Made by a program: the position numbers and the translations under genes. 64,000 nucleotides of DNA from Coprinellus micaceus (taxonomy: Eukaryota > Basidiomycota > Agaricomycetes > Agaricales > Psathyrellaceae): the NCBI GenBank assembly GCA_951394405.1, contig OX596338.1, positions 3,844,001-3,908,000 on the forward strand, given 5' to 3'. The notes beneath the pieces were generated by a model. The model was not told the origin of the DNA. It worked only from the letters and a program-made list of their open reading frames with translations, and made no database searches. This document shows positions 23,335 through 34,087 of this stretch, piece by piece (positions within the stretch are counted from its first letter, which is position 1; each line of letters opens with the position of its first letter).

Positions 23335-23700
23335 TGCAGACGGATCTGAATAATTGAAAGACACAACGTCGCAGTGAGCTTCCTCTGCTCGATCGAATCT
23401 TGCTCCTCGCGGGCTTCGGGCTTCGGGCTTCGCAGTGACTTACCTACGCCGTCGGTGCAGCCCAAAACGCGCCCTTCATTTTCTCTCGCCTCTCACCCTA
23501 TCATCACATATCGCCCTTTCGTCGTCGAGGCCCTTGAATACCCCGAAACTGCAACCCACTCTTAGCGACGCCTCCTATACACAATCGACACATTCCCTCT
23601 CCTCTCCTTCTGGCCTTGATCCGACCACCTATGTCCCACCACGTACATCGTCGTCGTCATCTTACACTCCCTAGTACCATGAAAACTGCAGCCTAATTCT
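23335..23700 (+). pseudogene. Second copy of the decayed gene remnant
   Basis: Aligns by eye with 16780-17060 over about 250 bp, sharing the words CGTCGCAGT, CTTCCTCT and a CGCCCTTTCGTCG segment, with roughly one base in five changed and several indels. A stop near 23563 interrupts the frame that is open in the other copy. It lies just upstream of a decayed A-type gene, as the first copy lies upstream of A2. Confidence 0.45.
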
Positions 23701-23910
23701 GTCGCGCCGCAGTTCACCATTTATGCAACCTTGCAGTCGCCTCTCACCGACGCCTGAGCTCTCGACCTCGCATCTGTCGAATCACAAGACGCGCCATTGC
23801 ACGATCCTTCCCTCTAGTGTTACGCACCAGTGGCAGCCGGAAGACTCTCACCCACCATACTACTCCCTCTACACAACGCAGCTCACCCACATACGACGGA
23901 ATATTTGTAG

Positions 23911-24125
23911 ACATATCTCTCAGGCCGCACCACAAATGCCAATCGCACAGGTAGAAGGCGTGGTCAACGGCCGGGGTAAAACTGCCCCCTCGTCGTGTAC
24001 CGGCTTCCCTGACGATAACCAAACGTGCAGGTTGGGTTTACCCACGTACACTGGATACCCCGGTTATGGCTGTTCCTTTGCAGTGGTGGTTTCCCCTGTC
24101 CGAACCCGTCGGAGACACCGTCTAG
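23911..24125 (+). pseudogene. Decayed subfamily A gene fragment (exons 2-3)
   Basis: After TTTGTAG, the sequence from 23911 matches A2 exon 2 (CTCAGGCCGCACCACA, then GTAGAAGGCGTGGTCAACGG) and ends at 24045 before GTACAC where A2 has its donor site. 24084 onward matches exon 3 after CTTTGCAG, including the Pro-Val codons, but reaches TAG at 24123. The exon 2 part is 135 nt instead of 162 and carries frameshifting indels. No exon 1 is recognisable. It is most like A2. Confidence 0.72.
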
Positions 24126-25812
24126 CGCGTCCAGAGCTCCTTTGGAAGCCGCGGGAGGCCCGATGGAGCTCCATCCATCGCAAACTTGAAATTAACGACC
24201 AAAGGTGCCCCAGTGATAGGCGCCGTACCTAAAACGCCATGTGAAAAATTTCCACAGCTGCTCGCGATGACTGGGTCCCGTCCAACCATTTTAATTCGAA
24301 ATTGCCACCCAAAGACGCTTTCCAGAATGCATGTGGTAGATTAGCACTTGAGCACCGATATAAGAACAAAGGTGGTCTATTCACCGCTATTTAATTGAAG
24401 TTGTAGGCTATGCACCGCAGTGACCCTACCCTGAAGAACATCACGTGATACACCCGCCACCTTTATCTCAGTGTTCCCATAGGACAACGCGGGCTGTGCG
24501 GATACTATCACCCTCAAAAAGTCCCCTAGGACCATAACTACATCTTACTACCTGGAAAATGGTTAAGGAGCTGGGCCTGTCGACATCTCGAAGTGTTCCA
24601 ATTTCACAATGTCCGAACCCTAATGGCTCCTTCGTTTGATGCTGAATTTCTCCCAACTTCTCAGAAAGCACCACAGAGCACCTTTTCTACACACTCACGC
24701 ATCAATCTGAGCCTTCCAACATCTCACCCACTCTCAGCGTAAGGTCACCACTTAGGCGCCCATAATTCACATCACGTGAGATAATTGAGTGTCCGCCAGC
24801 GGCCAGATTCAGCGCATCATCATCAAACGTTTCACCCTCCAATGTATCGGATCCAGAAAGGGTACCCGGGTACCCCCACGTGACGCGGGTACCCCTCCCA
24901 CCAACCGCCTCCGAACGGCCCCACCTCCCCTTCCTGGAAGTCGCGCCCCTGTCTACCCCCCTCCGAGGGCCCTCCGTCGACGGGCGATCGGGCGCGTCCC
25001 CTCCGGCGCTCGCCTGTGTCCCGTTCTGTTGTAAACCCCGCGTGTTCTGAACCTTCCGACCTCCCTATCCCCTGTCGTACCTCTTCGTCTGTGCATACGA
25101 TCGTTCTGTAATGCAAATGCTTTGTTTTGTCTGCAACGATGGCGACACCAGTTCCTGGCGTGCTGAGTCAGAATGTTTGCACGTGTGGGTGCCTGCCTGA
25201 TTCGGCGCCCCGCTCATTGTCGCCATTGCACCCATGCACGACGGGCGCTTAACTCACGATTGCGTGCACCTATGCCTGCACGGGCCGTCTGCGACCCCTA
25301 TCCTCACGCCTTCCAAGAATCCAAGTCGACTCGTGCGCCCTCCCACCACAACGCTCCTCAACGCACAAATCTCGGGGTGAGAGCAATGGCGTGAGGGAAG
25401 TAACGGCGGGAGGATGACGTTCAACGAAAGCGAAAGGTATGTCCATTACTCACTCAAGACCTTAGACGCAGACTTATTTCGCCCTCTGCAGCCCATACAC
25501 GCCCCACGCGGGGCATCCCTTGCTCAACCAGCACCCTATACCAAGCTCACAGTCGCCTCGATGGCTCAATCAGACTGGTCCGGCGCATGCCCCACACCAC
25601 CCTTCCCTTAGGAAGCCACCGTCGACCTCGCCTCACCAACTCCAGCTATTCCGAGATGAAAGGGCGAAGGGACTCATACAATGGTGTGACAATTACAGCG
25701 AGGATGGATCCGACTGGAAGACCCTGCGGCACAGGTGCAAATGCCATAGGTACGTTTCCTTCACTTCTAGCCACATTAACGACATTAATCTTTGTACAAT
25801 AACCATGAGCTA
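24126..25812. other. Intergenic, nothing supportable
   Basis: TTAGGCGCCC at 24752 and its reverse form GGGCGCTTAA at 25246 are the only recognised signals. 24860-25030 is GC-rich (GGGTACCCGGGTACCC near 24858). No gene recognised. Confidence 0.4.
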
Positions 25813-27855
25813 TTAGGTCTCATGCGTGAGATCAATGACCTTGTCCTCGCACACACACCTCTTCTTCGAGGGCCCATCACCTCGGTAACCGACTCCGTCA
25901 CTCTTCAAGGCTCCAAGCCTCCCTCTTGACGGCCCTTCACCCCGGTCATCTTCTCCCATCTGCTGGCTTCCACTGGTTTCAACACCTGTCAGGTCAATGA
26001 CCCCCAGGTGTGCGGTTCCCTGGCCGTGTATGCCCCCCAGCTGCTCGAGGTCTTCAAGGGCATTTCCGGTCGGCTCAAACGATCCGAGGCTGGGCGTTTG
26101 GCGCGGTGTGGTAGTAGCAGGACCCTTCCCTTTGGACCTCGCCTTCTGCTGGTGAGTGCCAGCGACATTTTGTTCCTTTCCTTTCGCTGCAGTTCCACAT
26201 CAGGCTTTCTTACCAATCTTTTCAGCCCAGTCCGGCAACATCTCAGACGGAACCCAGACCTCAACAACCTCCTCGCCCATCTCGACACCCTGAAACGCGC
26301 CCTCGCCAACCATGGTCTCGATTAGGTCCGATTCCCGCACGCACAGGCGACCCTGGACTTGTCCAGACATCGCCTTCGACCTCCGGGTCTTCAAGCTACA
26401 CCACTCTATGCCAAGCTGGCGTGCACTCGTTCCAAATTGCCGAGTGGAGGCTGTCCAGCAGCATAGATCCTATGAGAAGGTGAGCTGCATCCCTTTGGAT
26501 TGGCAAGAACGCTTACCGAGTATATCATCCTCAGTACCAGGCCTTCCCAGAGGTTGGCATGAAGGACCTTCAGCAAGGCGGCTGGATCTTTCCAACCCAG
26601 TCGGTCACGGCAAAACCGGACAATGGCGGTGGGATTGGGCTCTTCATGCCCCACCCGCCAGTTGCGAGTGTTAGGTTGGTAGTCCTGGAAGGTTGTGGAG
26701 GTGGCGGGGTTGACGTAGTTTTTGACCACTTCGAGGGGCGGGAAATCGGTGAACTGGAGGTCACTCAGTAGGTTGTTCTTAAGCCTGGTACTGAACTGAA
26801 TCGTCCCGCTGAGTATGCCTTCATAGACGTGATCTTGCCAGTCTTCAAGGAGAACCTCGCGCTCTTCATCACTCCATGCGACCTTGATGTCTCTGAAGAG
26901 TGAGTCCCCTATCCCTGAGAGAGCTAACTCTGATGTGCCCGCACACCTGCAGTTGGAGATGCCAGAATCATAGTCGCCGCCAGCTGCGAGGGCGTAGAGG
27001 AAAAGCTGGCTGTGAGTGAAACCAACTTTCTGTGCGATATCAGGTGTGCTGAGCTGCTTGATGTTATCTGTGTTCCCTCGCTCATCGTGGGTCAAGCTAG
27101 TTTTAGTGGCCCAAACCGAGCCCAAAACGGGTCAGCCCCAGTACCCTGTCATAGATAGGGATTTAATTAAATTGCTTACCTCCTTAGAACTGTAGTCGCC
27201 CCAAAGACGAGGGCATCCATGTCTTTGGTATACACCGCATTCATTGAACCCCAGCAGTTACACATCGCCATTTCAGCCTCGGCCTCACCGGGAGCCTGCA
27301 AATGTCCTCTGAGACAATTTCCACTGAGGTTAAGGTGCACACTGGAGGCGTACCTGGTGGACTATGAAACCGAAGGCATTGACCAGGGTCTTGGCGTCAT
27401 CCACCCACCACAATGGTGCGGTGTTGACATGAACATTGCGCTTGACTTGGGGGTGATTGGGCCCATCAAAGACAAAGATGAACTTCGCCGGCACCTTCAA
27501 AAGTTTACAAAGACGGAAGAACAAAGGGCGAAATGGACCACCCGCTGAGGCAGTGTGCATTCCATTTGCGCGTGTCACCGCCATGCATTCGTCAAAGTAG
27601 GTACTTGCGTTGCGTTAGTACGTGGTTGTATTTGGGCAGAGGGGCATGGCACACCTCATGTCGATACCAATGATGGGTAACTCATCGACTATGGGGCTCG
27701 TCTCGGTGCCTTGGATTTTGGCAGCTTCCAAGGCTAATTGAGACAAGGACTTTGTCTCCTCAGCAGGGCTAACCAGCTGCGCGTTTGCAATCTTGTGAGC
27801 CATACTATTCACTTGTTTGGGGACTACTGACCTTCCAAAGTCCAGAGACACCCAT
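25813..27855 (-). CDS. Rad2/XPG-family structure-specific nuclease (GEN1/Yen1-like, 'PIN domain-like')
   Basis: Exons, minus strand: 27855-27832, 27776-27655, 27603-27354, 27295-27180, 27096-26517 and 26469 onward, with GT-AG introns of 47-83 nt. The start MGVSGLWK is the canonical XPG N-terminus. GIDMSTYF and FIFVFDGP carry N-domain acidic residues; PGEAEAEMAM, TKDMDALVFGATT and AGGDYD carry the I-domain metal ligands. All the core acidic residues expected are present. This family cuts branched DNA such as flaps and Holliday junctions, in the nucleus. An in-frame TGA at 26200-26202 lies 90 codons into exon 6, after which the same frame stays open 129 codons to the TAA at 25813-25815, ending in a disordered tail with VIDLT. 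Either the TGA is a nonsense change or it is inside a very short (27-nt) GT-AG intron. The catalytic part is intact either way. Confidence 0.82.
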
Positions 27856-28103
27856 ACTTGTTTAGATTTATGACGGCAAAGGTGGTGGTTTGTTCAAAGG
27901 ATTTGAAATCATAACTGTCTATCAGTGCGTCGCAGGTTAACTAATCTTACTCCACTTCCTCAATAGGAGATATCGGTGTCTTGTGACATTATTGCGATCA
28001 TCATTCGTTTAGACGCGCAAGGCCCGACGACTTAAGCGCCCGCACCACTGAGGCGTCATTCATAACGTAGTAACATAGAAGGTATACTTACAAAAGAATA
28101 TAT
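27856..28103. other. Short intergenic region between nuclease and dioxygenase genes
   Basis: About 250 bp between the XPG start and the 3' end of the TET/JBP-like gene, both on the minus strand. TTAAGCGCCC lies at 28032. It must hold the nuclease promoter; no TATA box is obvious. Confidence 0.4.
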
Positions 28104-28348
28104 TCATTTAGATGCAGGGGTTGGTGGGGCAGAGGCGCCTTCGAATAACTCATCAATGGTAGACCAAAGCCCCAGCCCCATCTCCCACCGAGTGGACTTT
28201 TCCCCCATCATCTTGAGGTACTTCGCCTTACTCTTCTTCTTCAACTGCTTCTCTGTGCCGAATTCATTGTCAACATAGCGAAACATCACGCCTGCCGTGT
28301 ACTGGGTAAACGAAGCGCGTGTCTCGTGATCTTGAACTGGAGTGCTAC
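28104..28348 (-). pseudogene. TET/JBP-like dioxygenase, 3' part beyond the chromovirus
   Basis: Immediately left of the chromovirus, a minus-strand frame reads TRASFTQYTAGVMFRYVDNE and ends at the TGA at 28104-28106 after a Lys-rich tail. It continues, in frame once the element and one copy of its 5-bp target duplication are ignored, from the frame at 36093-36415. It carries the Arg (codon 28317-28319) that in 2OG-Fe(II) dioxygenases binds the 2-oxoglutarate carboxylate. See the entry at 36093-37426. Confidence 0.75.
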
Positions 28349-28944
28349 TGTTACGCTTCGCTTCACATGTTTTGTAATATGCTATTATTTCTATTTTTCA
28401 TCGAGGACTTATTCTTTTTCTTTCAGCAAACTCTTTTGTATTAGTATTTGTGTTTTGGTTAAGTAGTTGACTCTCATTGACTTGTTATTACGTTTATAGA
28501 GTCATCTTATTTATGACTCATACTCGACTCATACTTAGTCTGTTCCGACTAAGTCTGACCAGTCTCTGACTGTAATCGACTCATTAGTTATATTGACTCT
28601 TAGTTATTAGTGACTCATAGCGACTAGTATCCATGGGTATATAAACCCTTTAGATTAGACCCATGTACTTTAGCTTGTTATATTTTTCCCCACCTATTGA
28701 ATAGTGCCTTGTGCCAAAACCCAAAGACAACTAAGAGCAAGCCAAGTAAAGCCAATAAGACAACGACCAACGCCTAAGTCCAAGTGAGCTATTGTCAACA
28801 TAGTTCTTGGTAGTATCAGATACAACGATCGTCAACATCGTACTCGATACCAAGCTAAGTAATCATTATAGTATTAACTATTGACCTGCCCAGAGTCGAC
28901 CAATTGTCGGACACTTGTCCAACTCCCTCATCGAGGTCATAACA
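28349..28944 (+). repeat. Chromovirus 5' LTR
   Basis: Starts TGTTACGC and ends AACA. Contains the promoter: TATA box TATATAAA at 28638-28645, preceded by many GACTCAT-like words, two of them perfect bZIP (Gcn4/AP-1) sites, ATGACTCAT at 28513 and GTGACTCAT at 28610. Transcription is expected to begin near 28670. Confidence 0.95.
28638..28681 (+). promoter_or_regulatory. LTR core promoter and predicted 5' end of genomic RNA
   Basis: TATATAAA (28638-28645) lies 27-34 bp before AGCTTGTTAT (28672-28681). That decamer is the exact complement of the site just inside the LTR (28947-28956), so the RNA's own 5' end could serve as the reverse-transcription primer. Confidence 0.6.
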
Positions 28945-28956
28945 GAATAACAAGCT
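28945..28956 (+). promoter_or_regulatory. Self-priming primer-binding site
   Basis: Two bases after the LTR's CA end lies ATAACAAGCT (28947-28956). It does not resemble the 3' end complement of any common tRNA primer, but is perfectly complementary to 28672-28681 in the LTR at the expected RNA start. This is the arrangement of the Tf1/sushi chromoviruses, which prime with the 5' end of their own RNA. Confidence 0.65.
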
Positions 28957-29005
28957 CCACTATTACGTTGCCCTCCTCAACGAGCGCAACGACGGCTCGC
29001 CCAAC

Positions 29006-30770
29006 ATGTCTGTCCCGGATACTCCAGAAACTACTTCGTCTAATCAAGAACTCTCCTGCATCGACCACGTCCACGCATTCGACTACATCAATAAAGCTGA
29101 CACTTCGTTTGACGATTCATCTCAACAAGGAGGGGCTGTCTGGTACCGGTGTTACTATCAACCGTGTCCACATAGACTCGATAACCCAATTGAAGATCAG
29201 CAAATAGAAGCAGGATCTAGACCAATAACTAAGGAAGACGTACACAACGAAGAACTTGTTACCAAATCGAAGGAAAAACATCAAGCATACTATAAGCAGC
29301 ATAAGGAATTCTCGTGATAAATTAAAGGAGATTGACAAACAAGCAAGAAAGGCTGCTCAAAGAGAATTCGACCAAAGACAAATTGTCGAGAACCTCAAAC
29401 TAGCTGAAGAACAGATCAAAAGAGATCAAGCAGCAACCAAATTAGCTGAACTAGCAGCACAACAACTCGAAGAAGGCCGAGAACAAGCAAGAAAGACAGA
29501 ACAGGAACTTAAAGCCAAACGCGAATTCGAAGCAGAACTCGTTAGAAAGCTCCAACAAGAAGAATCATCTTCCAAAGGAAAAGGAAGAGCAACTAAACCG
29601 TACAGTCGCCCTCAATCTAAGAAAGGATCCAAGACAAACACACCAGGAGGATCAAAGAAGTCATTCGAACCACCACAACAGATTCAAAGACAAGAATCTA
29701 TCAAGGAAGTAAAAGAAATTGAATCCCCACCTAAGGTTGAACTCAAAGACGAAGACGTCGACATGTCTGACCCAACTTCTATTAACGTCACTAGCACTAG
29801 CTCAGAAGCCAAAGTAAATGTCAAAAACTACAATGGAGACTGAAATGATTTCTTAACCTTCAAAGACTCTCTTTCTCTTTTCTTCGACTATTACGAAGAA
29901 CAATACAAAGACAAAGAAAGAAAGAAAATCATTTTTGTGCTATCTAAACTCACCGATGGAGAAGCTGAAGTATGGAGAAAACTATACATGGACTCTGATG
30001 AGTACAAAACGGACACCTACAAACAATTCTGGGACAAATTCCAGAAGATCTTCAAAAAGAAGTACATTGAGGACGACGCACTTTACTATTTGAAAAATAA
30101 GAAGCAAGACAAGGAAAGCGCCCAGACGTTCATTACCAACTGGAGACAAATTGCGGCTGCAGCAAACTTCTCTCTTATCAACAACGACCAAGTCGCACTA
30201 GACTATCTCAAAGCCGTACTCAAGCCGGCATTAGTTGATAAGATGAAGGCTCATTTAGATGAACCCGAAACCTTCGAAGAATGGGTAGAGAAGGCCATCC
30301 TTTCTGATGGAAAATGGAGAAGGGAGAAAGAACAACGAATGGGACTATCAAGACCATTCGCATCACAAGGGTTCAGACCAAGCCCAGGACGACAAACCAT
30401 CAAAGATCCATATGCCATGGAGGTAGACGCAATTACTACCAAAGAAAGAAGAGAACTCTTAAACAAGAAAGCATGCTTCAATTGCCGAAAAGAAGGTCAT
30501 TTTGCAAGGGACTGTCGTTCCCCAAGAAGAAATCAAGGATATCCACCACGGTACGGATCTCAATCAGGAAATCACGTACCCAGACAAAGACCACCCCCAA
30601 ATGACCAAAACAACCGACAAGTCTCCACACTTTCTACCAAGAAAGTTCCTATTCAAGAAGCAGCAGTCAACATTCACTCCCTTTTATGTCAATATACTGG
30701 AGAAGAAGAAAGGGAAATCTTCGCCAAATTCCAGGAACTCTCCATTGGAAAGATGGAGGATTTTCAGTGA
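29006..30770 (+). pseudogene. Chromovirus Gag, interrupted
   Basis: The Gag frame begins at the ATG at 29006 (MSVPDTPETT). It shifts frame near 29310 (an indel about HKEF/SRDK), meets an in-frame TGA at 29841-29843, and then stays open to 30770. The middle is a charged coiled-coil-like stretch (KLAEEQIKRD, AAQQLEEGREQ). After the stop comes a retrotransposon Gag core (EVWRKLYMD, YLKNKKQDKESAQTFITNWR) and one CCHC knuckle, CFNCRKEGHFARDC, at 30473-30514. In the family Gag forms the particle and packages RNA. As it stands this copy cannot make full-length Gag by ordinary translation. Confidence 0.85.
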
Positions 30771-33700
30771 AGGAGGAAAACTCGACTATCTCTCCATCGC
30801 TGTGCATCCGATCCATGCTGATAGCCGAAATAAGAAACCAAAGCATGCACATCCCTATCAAGATCATTCACGACGACCGAACTATCACCACTCAAGGTTT
30901 TATTGACTGCGGAGCAGGAGGAAAATTTATTGACGAAAAGTTCGCCCAAAGAAATCAATTGCCCATCACTAAACTTCGATATCCCCTCGAAGCAAAGAAC
31001 GTTGATGGAACACCCAACAAATATGGGACTATTACCCACTATGTACGACTACCTCTCACGATCAACAAGAAAAAAAAAAAACACCAGCTTTTAATTTGTG
31101 GCTTAGGAAGACAGACACTAATTTTAGGCTTTCCATGGCTTCAAGACGAAAACCCCATGATCGATTGGAAACTTGGAACTCTCACTTGGCGGGATACCGA
31201 GATTAACGCCGTTCCAATCGAAATTCCAAAGGCCGAAAACAATACTAGCATCAATATCGTCGATACCGATATAGAAATAGAAATCGAAGTCTACTTCTAT
31301 GACGAAGATGTAGAAGAAGAATACACCCACGTTCACATCGCAAGAACCACACTATCACGCAAACTCATCCTCCCCAAATACTCTGAACTCCCAGACGAAT
31401 TTGATGAGTTTGACGACTTCGATGATGAGATCGAAGAGAAAACCGAAGCAGAAATCAAGGCCAAATTACCAGAAGCGTATCATGAATTCTTCAACGTATT
31501 TAGCAAGAAAAACGCCGATAAATTCCCAGCCAGTACAAAATATGATCATGCGATCAACGTCAAAGACACCTTTGATCCAAGAAGGATGAAACCATACATA
31601 CTCTCACCAGACCAAGAAAAGGAAGTTAAAGACTTTCTCAAAGAAAATCTAAAATTAGGACATATTCGACCATCCCGATCCCCAATGGGATCACCAGTAT
31701 TTTTTGTAAAAAAGAAAAATGGGAAACTTCAACTCTGTCAAGACTATCGATACCTCAACGAACACACGATATCAGATGCTTATCCCATTCCCAGAATAGA
31801 TGATCTTTTAAAAAGATTCCAGAAGGCGAAATACTTTTTTAAGACCGACTTGAAATGGGGATACAATAATGTCCCAATCAAGAAAGGCGACGAATGGAAG
31901 GCAGCTTTCATGACTCAAGGCGGACTGTTTGAACCCACAGTCATGTTCTTTGGTCTAAAGAATTCACCACCTACCTTCCAACGACTCATGGATGACGTCA
32001 TCCACAAACACGACGAAATCAAAGAACCACCCAAAATGGAACTAACAAGGACGAACAATGTCAGGGACATCGTTCACACACATGAGGAATTAGAAGAAGC
32101 ACCATGGGTTGAAGTATATATGGATGACGTATTAGGAGCAGGAGAAACCAAGGAACAATGCCGGAAGGAAGCCAAACGCACTTTGGCCAAACTTAGGAAA
32201 GCAGGACTACCGGCAAATATCGACAAATGCGCCTTCGAAGTAGAAGAAGTGGATTTTCTCGGATTTATCATTGGACATGGGAAAATCCGCATGGATCCAG
32301 ACAAGATCAAAGGACTAATGGAATGGCCAGTTCCCACCAAACTAAAAGAACTACGATCATTTCTAGGCTTTGGAAACTTCTATCGAAGGTTCATCAAAAA
32401 CTATTCAAAAATAGCAGTACCATTACACGCCCTACAAGGAAAAGACGTTCCATTCGTCTGGTCTGACAAATGCAACGCAGCCTTTAACACCCTCAAAGAG
32501 AAATTCACATCATACCCTGTCTTACATCTTCCAGACCCAGATAAACCCTATCAAATCGAAGCAGACGCTTCTAAACACGCCTCAGGAGCCGTTTTAACTC
32601 AATTAGACGAAAATGGAGCAAGACATCCGATATGTTTTATGTCCAAAACATTCGATAGTGCTCAAAGAAACTACGAAATATACGACAGGGAATTACTTGC
32701 CATAATTCGAGCTTTAGAAGAATGGCGACCATTCATTCAAGGATCTCCTTTTACGACCACAGTATATTCTGACCATCAGAATCTTACTTATTGGAGAAAC
32801 CCACAACGACTTAGTCCCCGACAAGCAAGGGCATGTCTCACACTGTCAAAATATGACTTTGAACTAAAACATCAAGCCAGAACCAAGATGTTCCAATCAG
32901 ACGCTTTATCAAGAAGACCAGATTTATGTCAAGACAATGAAGACCCAAAAGAAGTTACCATGCTTCCAGAAAACTTATTTGTGAATTTGATTGACACCGC
33001 TCTTCAAGAACAAATTCTTAACTCCGACAAAATGGAACAAGAAGCAACAGACGCTCTTCGACTCATTTTGGAAGAAGGTCCCACTGACCTCCAAAATGAT
33101 CTAGAAGATTGGACCGTAGAAACCAAAGACAATAAACACATGCTATTTCACAAAGGGAAGGCATACATCCCTGAAGATATTGAGTTAAGACGAAAAATAG
33201 TCAAGTTACACCACGACACAGCAACAATCGGACACCCTGGAGAATTAGGAACATTCAACGCTGTCAGAGAGCATTACTGGTGGCCAGGAATGAGAAAATT
33301 CGTCAAAGCATACGTCAAAGGGTGTGCCAAATGCCAACAGTTCAAAATCAACAGACAACCAGTAAAGCCGACTTTACTCCCCATTGTTGGACCCGAGTCA
33401 AATCGCCCATTTACCCAGCTATCAATAGATTTTATCACCGATCTACCACCATCAAAGGGATATGACTCAATCATGGTCATGGTAGACCATGGGCTTACAA
33501 AGGGGGTAATTTTAGAACCCTGCAACAAAACAATTATGGCAAAACAAACAGCTGACGTGTTTATCCGCCGCGTTTTTACCAATTACGGCCTACCGGATAA
33601 ACTTATTTCAGATCGAGGCCCTCAATTCGCCGCCAAAACCTTCCGAGACCTTCTAGAAAAACTAAAAATAGACTCTTCATTATCAACCGCCTTCCATCCG

Positions 33701-34087
33701 CAAACTGACGGAGGTACTGAACGAGTCAACCAAGAGATAGAAGCATACCTTGCCATCTATTGTTCTGCAAACCCGACAACTTGGAGTCACGCTCTACCGA
33801 TATTGCAGTTCGTTCACAACTCTAGAAGGCATGCGGACAGAACACACACCCCATTCGAACTAATCATGGGTACACAACCTCGTGCCCTACCGGAAGCATT
33901 CAACAAGACAAACTTCCCTGCGAACGAAGAACGATTCAAAGACCTTCAAAAGTCTAGAAATGAAGCTCTATCAGCCCACGAACTCGCACGAAGTCGCATG
34001 ATAGAACGAACATCTAGAACATGGAAGCCGTTCAAACTCAATGACGAAGTATGGTTAGAATCAAAGAACCTCAAGCTTCCATACTGA
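30686..34087 (+). CDS. Chromovirus Pol (protease-RT-RNase H-integrase), truncated before chromodomain
   Basis: Frame -1 relative to gag, overlapping its end by 85 nt; whether expression uses frameshifting is not clear, as no obvious slippery heptamer is present. Order: protease (FIDCGAGGKF near 30899; the usual DSG is DCG), RT (KTDLKWGYNNV, FFGLKNSPPTFQ, catalytic YMDD at 32117-32128), RNase H (EADASKHASG, YDRELLAI, YSDHQN), integrase with HH-CC zinc finger (ending CAKC) and D-D-E residues in SIDFITDLP, SDRGPQF and GTERVNQEIE. It ends at TGA 34085-34087; the frame continues after it, so this is a nonsense change, probably from CGA. A roughly 24-codon duplicated segment sits just before YMDD. 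The enzymatic domains look intact. Confidence 0.9.
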   Translation: MSIYWRRRKGNLRQIPGTLHWKDGGFSVKEENSTISPSLCIRSMLIAEIRNQSMHIPIKIIHDDRTITTQGFIDCGAGGKFIDEKFAQRNQLPITKLRYPLEAKNVDGTPNKYGTITHYVRLPLTINKKKKKHQLLICGLGRQTLILGFPWLQDENPMIDWKLGTLTWRDTEINAVPIEIPKAENNTSINIVDTDIEIEIEVYFYDEDVEEEYTHVHIARTTLSRKLILPKYSELPDEFDEFDDFDDEIEEKTEAEIKAKLPEAYHEFFNVFSKKNADKFPASTKYDHAINVKDTFDPRRMKPYILSPDQEKEVKDFLKENLKLGHIRPSRSPMGSPVFFVKKKNGKLQLCQDYRYLNEHTISDAYPIPRIDDLLKRFQKAKYFFKTDLKWGYNNVPIKKGDEWKAAFMTQGGLFEPTVMFFGLKNSPPTFQRLMDDVIHKHDEIKEPPKMELTRTNNVRDIVHTHEELEEAPWVEVYMDDVLGAGETKEQCRKEAKRTLAKLRKAGLPANIDKCAFEVEEVDFLGFIIGHGKIRMDPDKIKGLMEWPVPTKLKELRSFLGFGNFYRRFIKNYSKIAVPLHALQGKDVPFVWSDKCNAAFNTLKEKFTSYPVLHLPDPDKPYQIEADASKHASGAVLTQLDENGARHPICFMSKTFDSAQRNYEIYDRELLAIIRALEEWRPFIQGSPFTTTVYSDHQNLTYWRNPQRLSPRQARACLTLSKYDFELKHQARTKMFQSDALSRRPDLCQDNEDPKEVTMLPENLFVNLIDTALQEQILNSDKMEQEATDALRLILEEGPTDLQNDLEDWTVETKDNKHMLFHKGKAYIPEDIELRRKIVKLHHDTATIGHPGELGTFNAVREHYWWPGMRKFVKAYVKGCAKCQQFKINRQPVKPTLLPIVGPESNRPFTQLSIDFITDLPPSKGYDSIMVMVDHGLTKGVILEPCNKTIMAKQTADVFIRRVFTNYGLPDKLISDRGPQFAAKTFRDLLEKLKIDSSLSTAFHPQTDGGTERVNQEIEAYLAIYCSANPTTWSHALPILQFVHNSRRHADRTHTPFELIMGTQPRALPEAFNKTNFPANEERFKDLQKSRNEALSAHELARSRMIERTSRTWKPFKLNDEVWLESKNLKLPY

